In this document: piece after piece, positions 8,734 to 17,664 of the stretch
How positions within the stretch are numbered: position 1 is the stretch's first letter
Layout of the letters: every line of letters begins with the position of its first letter
Origin: Candidatus Methanophagaceae archaeon
GTDB taxonomy: Archaea > Halobacteriota > Syntropharchaeia > Alkanophagales > Methanospirareceae
Assembly: GCA_013374505.1 (NCBI GenBank)
Contig: QENJ01000041.1
Location: 1-24,646 of the forward strand
DNA length: 24,646 nt
Direction: 5' to 3'
The notes under the pieces: generated by a model
Told to the model about the DNA's origin: nothing
Databases searched by the model: none
Seen by the model: the letters and a program-made list of their open reading frames with translations, nothing else
Position numbers and translations under genes: made by a program

Positions 8734-9960
8734 TTAGCCCCACACAATGCCACTCTCGGATTCCACTTTAATAGACGCCGCTGGTTCAAGCGTAGTTTCG
8801 CCTGTTAAGGCTAACTGAATAGACTCCACGGGCACAATCAAGCTTATCTCTTTTGTACGTCCATATCTGCCTCGGTTTATAACCTTTGCAGTTAACAATC
8901 CTAAAATGTCTAATTCAGAAATCAAATCGGTAACACGTCGTTGTGTTAATGCTTCTATGCTTAACTCAGCACAGATTTTCTGATACGTGGCATAAACCTC
9001 GCCACTGAATAAATAACGTTTTGCCGTTGCTTTAATTAATATTATTATGGCGTTCAATAGTATTTTTGATTGCAGGGGCAACGTATTTACCACTTCTGCA
9101 ATCCAGTGTTCTTCTATCTGTTCCTTTGCAAGCCTCACATGTTCCTGAGTTAGCTTTTTGGATTTCGTGCGGTCTGCAATTTCTGCTGCCACTCTTAGTA
9201 GATCAAGGGCATATCTTACATCCCCCTGCTCTTGAACCGCGAATTCCGCGCATAACGGTATCACCGCATCACCTAACTGTGAAGCATTGAACGCCTTTTT
9301 CGCCCTATCCTCTAAAATATCTATCAACTGGTAAGTATCATAAGGCAGAAATAATATTTCCTTCTCACACAACGCGGACCGCACCTCGGGTTCCTGTAGT
9401 TCCATAAAAGCCGAATCACCCGAAATACAGACCACACTTAATTTCGCATTAGTTAGCTCGCTGTTTATCCGCGAAAGGATATATAACGCTTCATCGCCTT
9501 TATGCGCCAATTTGTCCGCATCATCTATGATCACAATCACGCATCTTTCTTCGGTATCTATCGCAGCCTTAAACTCTGAATATACCATATCGGTTGGCCA
9601 ACCAATCATAGGGACGCGCTTATTGAATACCCTTGCAAGATAGGCAAAAACGCGATACTGAGTATCAAAGATCTCGCCGTTGATATACACGATAGTACAT
9701 TTACGGCCTATCTTCTTACACATCGCCTCTAACTCCGTGCACACATATTTTACTGTCGCGGTCTTTCCGATCCCTTGCCCCCCGTGGATGAATACATTAG
9801 ATGGTTTTTCCCCCTTCAGCGCGGGTGATAACGCAGCCGCTAAAATCTTGATTTGCTTCGTCCGATGTGGTAAATACGTACTGTTGTAGGTGGGATGAAG
9901 TACCTCTTTATCCTTGAAGAGCTCGCTTTCCGCGGTGAAATCCTGAAATATGTTATCCAT
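8734..9960 (-). CDS. cdc6: Orc1/Cdc6 replication-initiation AAA+ ATPase
   Basis: 408 aa, usual length for archaeal Orc1/Cdc6. The N-terminus ends in YLPHRTKQIKIL (box II-like). Walker A is GGQGIGKT (60-67), less usual than the common GxxGTGKT, and Walker B IIDDAD is at 144-149. Sensor 1 is in the SVVCISGDS segment. Sensor 2 lies in GDVRYALDLLRVAAEIAD. A C-terminal winged helix (about 305-390, with SIEALTQRRVTDLISELDIL) should bind origin DNA. These proteins recognise origin recognition boxes and load MCM. The 176-bp upstream gap (9961-10136) shows no convincing origin recognition box array, so I do not call an origin. The downstream end is 10 bp from lhr. Confidence 0.93.
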   Translation of the reverse strand: MDNIFQDFTAESELFKDKEVLHPTYNSTYLPHRTKQIKILAAALSPALKGEKPSNVFIHGGQGIGKTATVKYVCTELEAMCKKIGRKCTIVYINGEIFDTQYRVFAYLARVFNKRVPMIGWPTDMVYSEFKAAIDTEERCVIVIIDDADKLAHKGDEALYILSRINSELTNAKLSVVCISGDSAFMELQEPEVRSALCEKEILFLPYDTYQLIDILEDRAKKAFNASQLGDAVIPLCAEFAVQEQGDVRYALDLLRVAAEIADRTKSKKLTQEHVRLAKEQIEEHWIAEVVNTLPLQSKILLNAIIILIKATAKRYLFSGEVYATYQKICAELSIEALTQRRVTDLISELDILGLLTAKVINRGRYGRTKEISLIVPVESIQLALTGETTLEPAASIKVESESGIVWG

Positions 9961-10136
9961 CTTTGTCGTCCCTTTGGTATCTATAAACTTAACCTTTTAA
10001 ATACATATGCTTTTCGGCTATGTTTCCGATGGAGTTTTGTTGTACTGAGTTGGGTTGTTGCAGCAAAAAACAATTACAAGTGGGTGTTACCCGCGTTTTG
10101 ATGTGGATTATCTATGTCCTGCGTGGCGTTTTGCAC

Positions 10137-11174
10137 CTATTCACCATAATATATTTTCCGCACGGGCCATGAGATTTCTATTTCTTCTTCATCGTAGCGC
10201 TTCTTCAACGCTTTTATGAACTCATGCGTGAGTATGTATTTAGACGTCGGGTCCTCCGCACGCAAGATAATCGAGAACTCAATGTTCGAATCGCCAAATG
10301 TATGGTACCGGACGACAGGTTCAAAATCCGTAACCGCACCGGGAACTGCCACCTGGACCTCTTTTCCTACTTCTATCGTCACTCGTTCCACCGCTTCCAG
10401 GTCCGAATCGTAAGCCACACCGCATTGCACTAACACCGACATCTCCAGCACCGGCAACGAATAATTCGTGATTATACTGCTCGCTAGTTTTGAATTGGGT
10501 ATGATAACAAGCGTATTTGGCAGTGTTCTTAGCCGCGTGGATCGCCAGCTTATATCCTCGACAAAACCGGACAGACCACCTTCTATCTCTATAAAATCGC
10601 CATAATTTATTGGCTGGTCTGATACAATATGCAATCCCGAGAAGATATTAGAAAGCGTATCCTGTAATGCCAGTGCTACGGCTAAACCGCCTAGCCCATA
10701 AGCCGCGATTAAAGGTGTTAATTTTATATCGAAGTAGTACATAATCACCAAAAACGCTAAGATATAAGCCAAAATGGTTATTACGTAGCTCATCAATTCC
10801 GGCATCTTCTCAAATCGCTCCTGCACCTTTAACCCTGCTTCTAACAGCACCCGTGCAATCTGGGATACTACTAAAGCCGCTAACAAAACAGAGCCGACAA
10901 AAAATATGTCGTCTATATACTTGGCATAGGGATCGAGCAGGGATAACGATTGAAAAGCGAAATAAAGACCTCCAACTATGATATAAACATACACCGGTCT
11001 TATCAATATTTCCAGGATGGTGTCATCAATCTCAGTCTCTGTTTGCCGGGTAAGCGCCCGGACGTAGTTTATCAGGACATGATGAACCATTTGGGCAATA
11101 ATAAGGGCACAGCCAAATATTAGGACGAACAGGAAATATTCATTATGAACCAAACTCTCTACTTCTGGTACCAT
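10137..11174 (-). CDS. mscS: MscS-family small-conductance mechanosensitive channel
   Basis: 345-aa integral membrane protein. Hydrophobic segments lie at about 12-34, 60-78, 88-110 and 128-148. The pore helix follows at about 155-182 with the glycine/alanine-rich AAYGLGGLAVALALQ and then DTLSNIFSG, the clearest MscS signature. The cytoplasmic beta domain begins with PINYGDFIEIEGGLSGFVED and contains IIPNSKLASSIITNYS. The channel opens under membrane tension during osmotic downshock. The ATG at 11174 follows an A/T-rich stretch (ACTTATTTATTG, minus strand) that could serve as a TATA region. No operon partner is clear; the next upstream minus-strand gene is the broken zinc-ribbon ORF 150 bp away. 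Confidence 0.92.
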   Translation of the reverse strand: MVPEVESLVHNEYFLFVLIFGCALIIAQMVHHVLINYVRALTRQTETEIDDTILEILIRPVYVYIIVGGLYFAFQSLSLLDPYAKYIDDIFFVGSVLLAALVVSQIARVLLEAGLKVQERFEKMPELMSYVITILAYILAFLVIMYYFDIKLTPLIAAYGLGGLAVALALQDTLSNIFSGLHIVSDQPINYGDFIEIEGGLSGFVEDISWRSTRLRTLPNTLVIIPNSKLASSIITNYSLPVLEMSVLVQCGVAYDSDLEAVERVTIEVGKEVQVAVPGAVTDFEPVVRYHTFGDSNIEFSIILRAEDPTSKYILTHEFIKALKKRYDEEEIEISWPVRKIYYGE

Positions 11175-11322
11175 GTTTTTACCGTTTGTTGCTCGTGTAT
11201 AACGTATAAGGGAACTCTCAATAAATAAGTTTATCCAAAAACATGCTTCTAATAACTCCTTAAGCGTTCTTTATGACGAGCTAACAGTCAAGGCGATTTT
11301 GCTCTTCGCGGGGGCCCGCCGC

Positions 11323-11497
11323 TCATTTATTCTCGCTAATTCTTGTATCCCTTACATTGAACAAAGAAAACTTATGGCATTTTGGACATCGCATATATCT
11401 ATTCTTGCCCAACCTAATACTTGTAAGAGATGCCCCCCTGTACCCAGCTATACTCGAACTCGTAGTTACATTTTGGGCATTTCAATTTGCTTTTCAT
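11323..11497 (-). pseudogene. Small two-CxxC zinc-ribbon protein with one-base frameshift in a G-run
   Basis: Minus strand from ATG 11497 encodes MKSKLKCPKCNYEFEYSWVQ, then shifts frame. The next frame continues ASLTSIRLGKNRYMRCPKC and HKFSLFNVRD to a TGA at 11323-11325. The two CPKC knuckles form one zinc ribbon of a small family seen in methanogen-type archaea. The shift lies at a run of six G (plus-strand C run 11433-11438); five G would restore a 57-aa protein. Either a sequencing error or a real lesion. A tandem repeat of AGATTTAC lies upstream of the start at about 11504-11525. Confidence 0.65.
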
Positions 11498-11609
11498 AGG
11501 CGGACTAATAATCTGTAAATCTGTAAATCTTTTGTGTTCCGAGCTCAAAAAAAAGAAGCCCCAGTCGCTCCACCCTACAATAATTCGAGGCATTCATATG
11601 CGTTTTTCA

Positions 11610-11936
11610 TTATTTCTCTCGCAACTTTGGCGAGTTTTGCGAGTTTGACCACAGCCCTAATACGTTCATATCTCTTTCGAGTTCTTGGAAAAACACCTTG
11701 ACAATAACATCGCTGGGCTCCTCGGTGAATCTTGCTTTGTAGTACACAAATGTGTATTGGTCTTTCCTCTCAGATTTCCTGAAGTCCTTTGATACATAAT
11801 TCCCAATCTTTGATTTTATCACCGCGTTTGTATCACTAAAAACAGCCGCTGGTATAGCGTTCTTCATTTGTTTGGTCGAAATGCTCTGAGTATTTAGCGT
11901 AATTGCCCTCATTCATAGCAAGAAGGATATTTTCAG
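11610..11936 (-). pseudogene. DUF3887-like protein, frameshifted remnant
   Basis: Two consecutive frames form one recognisable domain. ENILLAMNEGNYAKYSEHFD (from about 11935) is followed, after a frameshift near 11870-11882, by MKNAIPAAVFSDTNAVIKSK, a KDQYTFVYYKARFTEEPSDV strand and a C-terminus GLWSNS...PKLREK. This resembles the DUF3887 fold found in secreted or lipoprotein contexts. The signal peptide and upstream part are missing; only a short open stretch without a start extends toward 11990. The gene is not expressed as an intact product unless the shift is a sequence error. The 162 bp between this and the AlbA_2 gene (11913-12074) otherwise hold only T-rich sequence. Confidence 0.55.
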
Positions 11937-12074
11937 TCCCGGACCTCCCGATGAATCTAGAGGCATCAAGAGGATGCTCATAGTTACTGAGTTCTACGGT
12001 TTACAAGGATTCTGTATTTGTTTTTAGGCGCAGGGCTACACCTTAAAGTAAACATATAAAAGTTATTTATTTGA

Positions 12075-12920
12075 TTATTCCTTTCTTTTTAAGACTTCTT
12101 TATAGGCATTTACTAATGCAGGTATTAGTTCTTTTTCTAATTCTGTTGCATTTTTGTAAAATATTGTTCTCCAATTTCTAGTATCAAATTCTAAAAGAGT
12201 ACCTGAACGTGCCGTCTGTATAACAGTTTTTCCACTACCCCTAGCATTCCCAACCTCAAAATAAACGTTACTTGAATTCAATGTAAAGTCGGTCAATACA
12301 AAATCCGATTCAGAAATTTTATCCATAATTTTTTGAGATATTTCATAGTCACCTTCTAAAAGATCTATTCTCATAAGATTAATTGGGACTTGTGCTTCTC
12401 TTACAGCTCTTTTCATTGCTTCAAAATAATCAACTAATGCGGGTTCTTCCTATACTCGAAAAGACATCGCTACAAAAACATTTACGGTTGGTCCTGTTAT
12501 CAATGTCTGATCAACTTTTTCTTCTGTTGACTTTTTGGTTAAATGTCCCACTCTTTTATAAAAGTCTCCAGTAGATGTTCTAATTGGATAAAGAGTTTCA
12601 GGAACTTTATTCATAATTGCATAAACAACAATCCTTCCATCTATGTTTGTAATGCCAGTATTAATGTTCGCATTTAAAAGGTTGGTACTAATTCTTTGTA
12701 TTCTTATTATGGTAACAGAGGCTTCCTTTTTTGTTAATCCGATTATTTCACCTTTGTCACTAATACCAATGAGAATAATTCCTCCATTAGTATTCGCAAG
12801 AGCTACTAATGTTCTTGCTAAAATACTATCCGGTGGTAGACGTTGTTTAAACTCAACGGTGGTTGATTCACCTTCTGCAATTAATTCTTTTATTCCATCT
12901 TCACTTGTATCAAACATCAT
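12075..12920 (-). pseudogene. AlbA_2 (Schlafen-type) plus deoxyribosyltransferase/TIR-like protein with one in-frame amber codon
   Basis: Read through one TAG (12450-12452), the gene is a single 281-codon frame. Residues about 12-130 are an AlbA_2 domain: ESTTVEFKQ, then ALANTNGGIILIGISDKGEI. Residues about 147-281 begin VNVFVAMSF and contain DFTLNSSNVYFEVGNARG, the pattern of nucleoside 2-deoxyribosyltransferase-like/TIR-like domains. The amber replaces a residue in the acidic stretch AMSFRV-stop-EEPALVD, where a Glu is expected (GAG to TAG). AlbA_2 proteins are often nucleic-acid binding, and the second fold is common in NAD- or nucleotide-acting defence proteins; any defence role is inference. 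The gene is A/T-richer than its neighbours. ATG 12920 follows another ATG-free A/T-rich leader about 110 nt below repeat unit A. Confidence 0.7.
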
Positions 12921-13026
12921 GCTAATTCAAATCCTTTTTTGCTATTCCACATTATAGTTATATTTGTCTATTGACATTAAAAAGATTTTATTGCTTTTTG
13001 AGCGCCTGAATCTTAGCTATGCAAAA

Positions 13027-13272
13027 GTCACTTACCCCGTACTTAAGGCCGTCCTTTAAGCACGAGTGCCGATGATTTAATCTACCTTTTTTATCACAGG
13101 ATTATAAAAACTTTTCGCTTTATTTTTCGATGCCGCCCGCCAAAAAGTTAGTTATAACGCTTTATGTACCAAGTCTTGTGGCTCTAAATTTTCTTTTTCT
13201 GCATCTACCACAACCACAGGTACAGTAGTCCGCCTTCTAGTAACCCTTCTGCCCCGATATATACTTCCCCAC
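13027..13272 (-). repeat. Dispersed unit copy A: gene tail, promoter and hairpin
   Basis: Minus-strand sequence homologous to 23779-24042 in the same order. It begins with a decayed coding tail (IYRGRRVTRR then VPVVVVDAEKENLEPQDLVH), continues to a shared block GGTACA...ACTTTTTGG, then a promoter-like CGAAAAGTTTTTATA-type element (about 13101-13117 here). It ends in the hairpin GTGCTTAA(A)GG-loop-CCTTAAGTAC followed by GGGGTAAGTGACT. It lies upstream of, and points toward, the AlbA_2 gene, so it might supply that gene's promoter. Apart from this unit, the 493-bp gap 12921-13413 holds an inverted repeat CGACATT...AATGTCG around a T-run near 13290-13312 and no other gene. Confidence 0.6.
13101..13120 (-). 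promoter_or_regulatory. Archaeal promoter inside repeat unit A
   Basis: On the minus strand AAGCGAAAAGTTTTTATAAT combines a purine-rich BRE-like stretch with a TATA box. The same element, almost base for base, is conserved in unit B (23936-23950) while flanking sequence has diverged. Confidence 0.5.
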
Positions 13273-13413
13273 TACACCCCAACATTGCAGCGACATTTTT
13301 TTTCATAATGTCGAAACTTAAATTAAAGACATCCACATTTTTTTTGAAAGCGATTAGTAAAATTCTGTACATAATGGAATGACTTTAATGCAATATTCTT
13401 GAATATTTATAAC

Positions 13414-13947
13414 ATGAGAAGCATTAAAAGATACGAAATATGTAAGTCATGGTGGCATATACATGTAGCGCTATTTGTAGCAGGGGTTTTAACTTTCGGA
13501 CTGCTAGATGGAGTTACAGCAGTGCTCATGATAGGGAAATACGGCATAAGCGCGGAATCCAATCCACTATTACGTGAAATCATTTATATGTGTGGACCGA
13601 TGGGTTTCCTCGTTTTTAAAGTTCTTGCTGCGGGTTTGATTCTATCCTCGCCGTTTATACTCTTTAAAAAAGGGGAACTAGGCTGGATGAGTGCGGGTTT
13701 CTTGTCGGTATTTGCAATCGGAGGTTTAGTTGCAGCGGTAGATAACTACCTATTTCTGATGAGCGGGCATGTAGCGATAGAACCTCAGCTTATAATCGGA
13801 ACGATGCTGTTAACGGTAATGGTTGTGCTACACGTAGGCGACATCTTGGACTCGAAGAATGCGGAGCGGAAAGGAGTAACATTCAGAATCTCGGACGCTA
13901 AATGGAAAGCGATGAAGCAGGAGATGGGGTATCCCTGCGAATGCTAA
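13414..13947 (+). CDS. Four-helix membrane protein (DUF5658-like), function unknown
   Basis: 177 aa from ATG 13414; a TTG five codons upstream is the only alternative and would overlap the A/T-rich promoter. Hydrophobic helices lie at about 17-40, 62-84, 92-116 and 124-143, with a basic N-terminus and a polar C-terminus ending CEC. The first helix carries LLDGVTAVLMIGKYGISAES followed by NPLL, the D-x-x-T...E-x-NP pattern of DUF5658-type small membrane proteins. No catalytic motif is apparent. It is alone on its strand, facing the end of raSEA. I cannot assign a role. Confidence 0.7.
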   Translation: MRSIKRYEICKSWWHIHVALFVAGVLTFGLLDGVTAVLMIGKYGISAESNPLLREIIYMCGPMGFLVFKVLAAGLILSSPFILFKKGELGWMSAGFLSVFAIGGLVAAVDNYLFLMSGHVAIEPQLIIGTMLLTVMVVLHVGDILDSKNAERKGVTFRISDAKWKAMKQEMGYPCEC

Positions 13948-13972
13948 GTACTTCATTGCCAACACGCACAGT

Positions 13973-14945
13973 CTAAACGGGATCCGAGCCGAACAGGATG
14001 GCATCGGATCTTAACAGTGCCGCCCAGACATCCTTGCACTCGCAATCAATACACTCGAATATACTCAAGTCCTGCGTCACATTGAAGTCCAGTATCGCGT
14101 TTTTTAACGCCGAGTCGCATGAGCCACAATTATGAGGTCCGCGGATATGCCCTGCACCCACAGGGTCCGACATCACCGTGACCTCTTGGTTTTTTTTTTA
14201 TCTTTTCTATCGCTTCCACCGCGCTCCAGAGCCACGGAGTACGATAATACTTTTTTCGCCATAAATCTTCCAGCACGGTATATTTTTGCACATTACAAAG
14301 ATTCAATGAGATTGTGGTACTATATTGCGAAACAAGCTCTGCTGATTTTATAACGTCTTCTATTGCCTGTTTCTCAGATACAAACGGCGGTTTAAGCAGA
14401 AGATACGTTTTTACTGTGGCACCGCATTCGGTCACGATCTTTGCAGCCGTTTTGTAATCATCAAACGAGAATCCTTTTTTTATGTAATTCGACCTGATGA
14501 ACTCATCTGCTGTTTCTAACCCGATAGCGAGTTCCAGGTGTTCGACACTGTTCAAATCCGTTAGTTTATCTACAGTTACAAACTCAGGTCTCGACTCGAC
14601 AATTAACTTCTTTATCGCGGTCTTCTTTCTCAGCATCCGCGCTATCTCTCGTCTTGTATCGCCCGATATTTCGCGTTCGTCAAGGAAGCTGCCGGAAGTG
14701 AAGATCTTTAGTATAAACTCTTCGTCCGGGGGGCTGTTTCGTAACGAATGTACCATTTGAGCCAGGATGTCCGCCTGCGATACATCTGCCGATTCCTGCC
14801 AGAAGCCGCACATCGTGCAGTTACGCCAATAACAACCTTTAGTCCGCAAAATAACTGTCAGACACTTTACTGCCTTTCGTTCTTCTTTGAAGTAATCATA
14901 ACCGAGCCATGCCGCAACAGGTATTTTAGTTTTTTGTAATCTCAT
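13973..14945 (-). pseudogene. raSEA: Archaeosine-biosynthesis radical SAM protein RaSEA, frameshifted in an A10 run
   Basis: The N-terminal 816 nt encode a radical SAM protein. Cysteines 38, 43 and 46 (GCYWRNCTMCGF) should bind the 4Fe-4S cluster, followed by IFTSGSFLDE and ESRPEFV, signatures of the archaeal TIGR01210/RaSEA family. RaSEA works with ArcS to convert lysine-modified preQ0 at tRNA position 15 to archaeosine. At a run of ten A (14190-14199, T on the plus strand) the frame shifts. Nine A would continue ...KKNQEVTVMSDPVGAG and HIRGPHNCGSCD to a TGA at 13973, giving a normal ~323-aa protein with the conserved cysteine-rich C-terminus. The intact rest suggests a recent lesion or a read error. 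It diverges from cdhA. Confidence 0.8.
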
Positions 14946-15103
14946 GGTTTTGTAGTATGTTAGTTAGTTAGTTTGAAAGATGTTTATTACTAAAGTGTAA
15001 AAGGGTGGAGTGCATACTATGTGCCATCATAGACAGGTTATCACGTATTTTATGCTTCAAAGAAGAACTTGAAAGTAAGTGCAAAAAGGAATTGGGTGCA
15101 AAG

Positions 15104-17632
15104 ATGCAAAATCGAGATAACAGGCGATTCGTGAAAGTAGGAGAAGTAGAGGTTTTACTTGAGGATGCCGTGCGCGACCTAAGGGGCAAGGAGATAGAAG
15201 ACATCGCTGAGGATATACTGCGTGAGATGGGCGAGCGGCGGTTGAAACTGTGGCAGCCAAAGTTGAACATATATGCGCACGCAGCTGACATTGCAGAATG
15301 GGATAACGTGCTTTTGAATCGGTATTATCCGCGATACACGAACATAAAGGCTGTTTGTGACAATTGCACGCAGGGTCCTTGTGCTATTGACCCACCCGGA
15401 AGTAAAATCGGCTTGTGTGGTCTGGATTTGGGTGAAGCGTATCAAGCGAAGCTAAGTTTGCAAGAGGCTTGTAAAGGGCTATCCCAGCAATTAACCGTTG
15501 CAAGGGCTTTATTTAACTTTTCGCTACCCACGTTTGGTGTGACGAAAGCGATAGATATTGGGCGTTCTATCACGTATCCCACCATGAACACATCTATGCT
15601 GACGGGTTTTTATACGAAGAACCTGGGTGATATAGGCCGAGCGCTGTCTTATGCCGAATCACAGTTGTCCGAGTTGCTTCTCGCGGCTTATTCCGGTAAC
15701 GAAAGCGTACTGGAATTTGAGGAGAAGGCGCTACATGCGGGCTCACTTACGTTCCTTGCAATGGAACTTTCAGAAAGCATAAAGATGTGCTGCTTTGAGT
15801 TCCTCAATGCCGGTAAGCATCCCGGCACGGAATATCCCAAGTTCCCCGCGGTTGAGACCCGAGTCGGCATGGGTACTGTGGATACAAATAAACCGGTAGT
15901 AGTTTTCATGGGCAATATTTTCCTGCCCGCGTGGTTCGCAGTTGAACATGTGAAGCGGGAAACTTTAGAGGATGCGATAGAGATTTGTGGCGTGGGTGCG
16001 GTAGGGCATGACATACCACGGTTTTATAAACGTGGGAAAGTTATCACGTCAGGTGTAAAGGCAAGAAAAGTGATACGAGCGGGCATTCCCGATGTCGTGG
16101 TGGTGAATGAGCTGTGTACTGGTTTTGACGTCCTGGCAGAAGCGAAGCGGGTGGATACGAAAGTGATAGCATCAGGATATACCACAATGGAATCGTTAGA
16201 AGACCGTTCAGACGACTCTGTGGAGGACGTGCTCGCGGCTATAATAGACTCGGACCTGCCCGGTGTGCGGATTTCAAGTCCCGAGAAAGCAGGCGAACTC
16301 GCAGTTAAATTAGCAACAGTGTTGAAAGAGCGTGGCAAAAGGCAAGATAGCTATCTGCTGCCAGAAGAGGCGCTAAAACGGAATGCTTCACAATGTAACT
16401 CCTGTGACTCCTGTGTGGGGGCGTGTCCCGGTGGATTGGAATTAAGCAACGCGATGGCAGCCGCAAAAACTAATCTTGAACCGCTTGCGGATATTTACGA
16501 AGAGTGTATGTTCTGTGGTAAGTGCGAACGAGCATGTCCTGAAGGGATTCACATACTTGACTTAGCCATAAGCGCGGCATCCGTGCTTGGCAGATTAAAG
16601 GACGATAATTATCTTATGCGTGCCGGTAGGGGGCCCATGTCCGAGTTGGAATGGCGCGACTTGACTTTTGGGGTGATACTCGGTGGAAACGGTCCTGGAA
16701 TGGTTAATATTATAGGCTGTGGTAATTATCCGGGTTCGGAACGTGAAGTGGCAGCGATGACGCGATATTTCCTGGACCGAAACTATCTCGTGTGTGTGTC
16801 GGGATGTGTCGCTGCGGACGTCGCGAAATATTTCGATGAAGAGGAGCAGAAGTTTTTATTTGAGCAGTACATCGCAGCGGGAGTTTTGAAGGGGCTGGTG
16901 AATTTCGGTGGCTGCACAGCTATGTCGCATGTACCTTCGGCGATTTATCGTGGCGCACTTGTTGGTAGCGCGTACACGCCAAAGGCTAACTGGACACAGA
17001 TTGCGGATTATCTTTATGCGAGGTTACCTGTGGTCGTGATAATCTGGGGTGCAGCGACAGAGACGCTGTATTCCGTGGCGTCCGGGCTCGTGAGGTCGGG
17101 CATCCCTGTTGTGGTTGGCCCTTCGGGGTTCGAGTTCAAGCGATTTTTCCTGGGTGATAAAGACGACAGGAGCAAGTGGTGGATGTATGACGGTGTCACG
17201 GGCGAGCGAAAAGAGGTTGAGCCATGTCCCGTGCATATGCTCGTGCCGGTAGAGACGAAAGAAGAGGCGATTGCGATGTGTGCTAAATTGTTGCACCGAC
17301 CTCTTGCGTTACGAGACCCGCGACTTGCGAGTTTAGAAGCGGAGAACGAAGCACATAAAGAGTTCTTTGGTGAGTACTCTGACGATTGGCATTTGTATGT
17401 GCGGTCAGAGCAGGAATTGCACGTGATGCGAAGGATGGAGTTGTTGAAGAAGCTGGAAGTGGAGCACGGGTGGGAGATTGAGGGTACGCGGATAAAGAGA
17501 GCACGGCACAGGTCTGGCGAACTCATGGATATGTCAGAGTATAACGAAAAATACGGGATACAACTGGGTAGGTATTCAACGCTCGTGCCGAGGTTGATTA
17601 CACGTTCGGATGAGGATTATAAAAGTATATGA
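15104..17632 (+). CDS. cdhA: CODH/acetyl-CoA decarbonylase-synthase alpha subunit
   Basis: 842 aa from ATG 15104. The frame opens at GTG 15005, but the extra 33 residues (with three Cys) look less natural, and GGTGCAAAG precedes ATG 15104. Family hallmarks: the B/D-cluster cysteines VCDNCTQGPC...GLCGLD (85, 88, 93, 105), C-cluster regions GAVGHDIPRF, NELCTGFDV, IIGCGNYPGSE, VSGCVAADVAK and GCTAMSHVPS. Two inserted 4Fe-4S ferredoxin motifs begin at C431 (CNSCDSCVGAC) and C468 (CMFCGKCERAC), as in archaeal CdhA. The enzyme interconverts CO and CO2 in the reductive acetyl-CoA/methanogenesis pathway. Unusually, no cdhB/C/D/E follows; the next DNA is a dead TPR gene. Confidence 0.9.
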   Translation: MQNRDNRRFVKVGEVEVLLEDAVRDLRGKEIEDIAEDILREMGERRLKLWQPKLNIYAHAADIAEWDNVLLNRYYPRYTNIKAVCDNCTQGPCAIDPPGSKIGLCGLDLGEAYQAKLSLQEACKGLSQQLTVARALFNFSLPTFGVTKAIDIGRSITYPTMNTSMLTGFYTKNLGDIGRALSYAESQLSELLLAAYSGNESVLEFEEKALHAGSLTFLAMELSESIKMCCFEFLNAGKHPGTEYPKFPAVETRVGMGTVDTNKPVVVFMGNIFLPAWFAVEHVKRETLEDAIEICGVGAVGHDIPRFYKRGKVITSGVKARKVIRAGIPDVVVVNELCTGFDVLAEAKRVDTKVIASGYTTMESLEDRSDDSVEDVLAAIIDSDLPGVRISSPEKAGELAVKLATVLKERGKRQDSYLLPEEALKRNASQCNSCDSCVGACPGGLELSNAMAAAKTNLEPLADIYEECMFCGKCERACPEGIHILDLAISAASVLGRLKDDNYLMRAGRGPMSELEWRDLTFGVILGGNGPGMVNIIGCGNYPGSEREVAAMTRYFLDRNYLVCVSGCVAADVAKYFDEEEQKFLFEQYIAAGVLKGLVNFGGCTAMSHVPSAIYRGALVGSAYTPKANWTQIADYLYARLPVVVIIWGAATETLYSVASGLVRSGIPVVVGPSGFEFKRFFLGDKDDRSKWWMYDGVTGERKEVEPCPVHMLVPVETKEEAIAMCAKLLHRPLALRDPRLASLEAENEAHKEFFGEYSDDWHLYVRSEQELHVMRRMELLKKLEVEHGWEIEGTRIKRARHRSGELMDMSEYNEKYGIQLGRYSTLVPRLITRSDEDYKSI

Positions 17633-17664
17633 CTGGGTTGAAGAGAGGTTTTAAAGTTACCAAT

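Noticed and set aside
9961..10136. Replication origin next to cdc6
   Set aside because: Only a small GGGT-gtt-ACCC palindrome-like element is visible; no repeated origin recognition boxes or long A/T unwinding element.
11440..11470. tRNA T-arm-like string (ctatactcgaactc)
   Set aside because: It lies within the zinc-ribbon coding sequence, and no cloverleaf can be formed around it.
17014..17526. 170-aa minus-strand frame opposite cdhA
   Set aside because: Shadow frame; no domain, while cdhA is conserved here.
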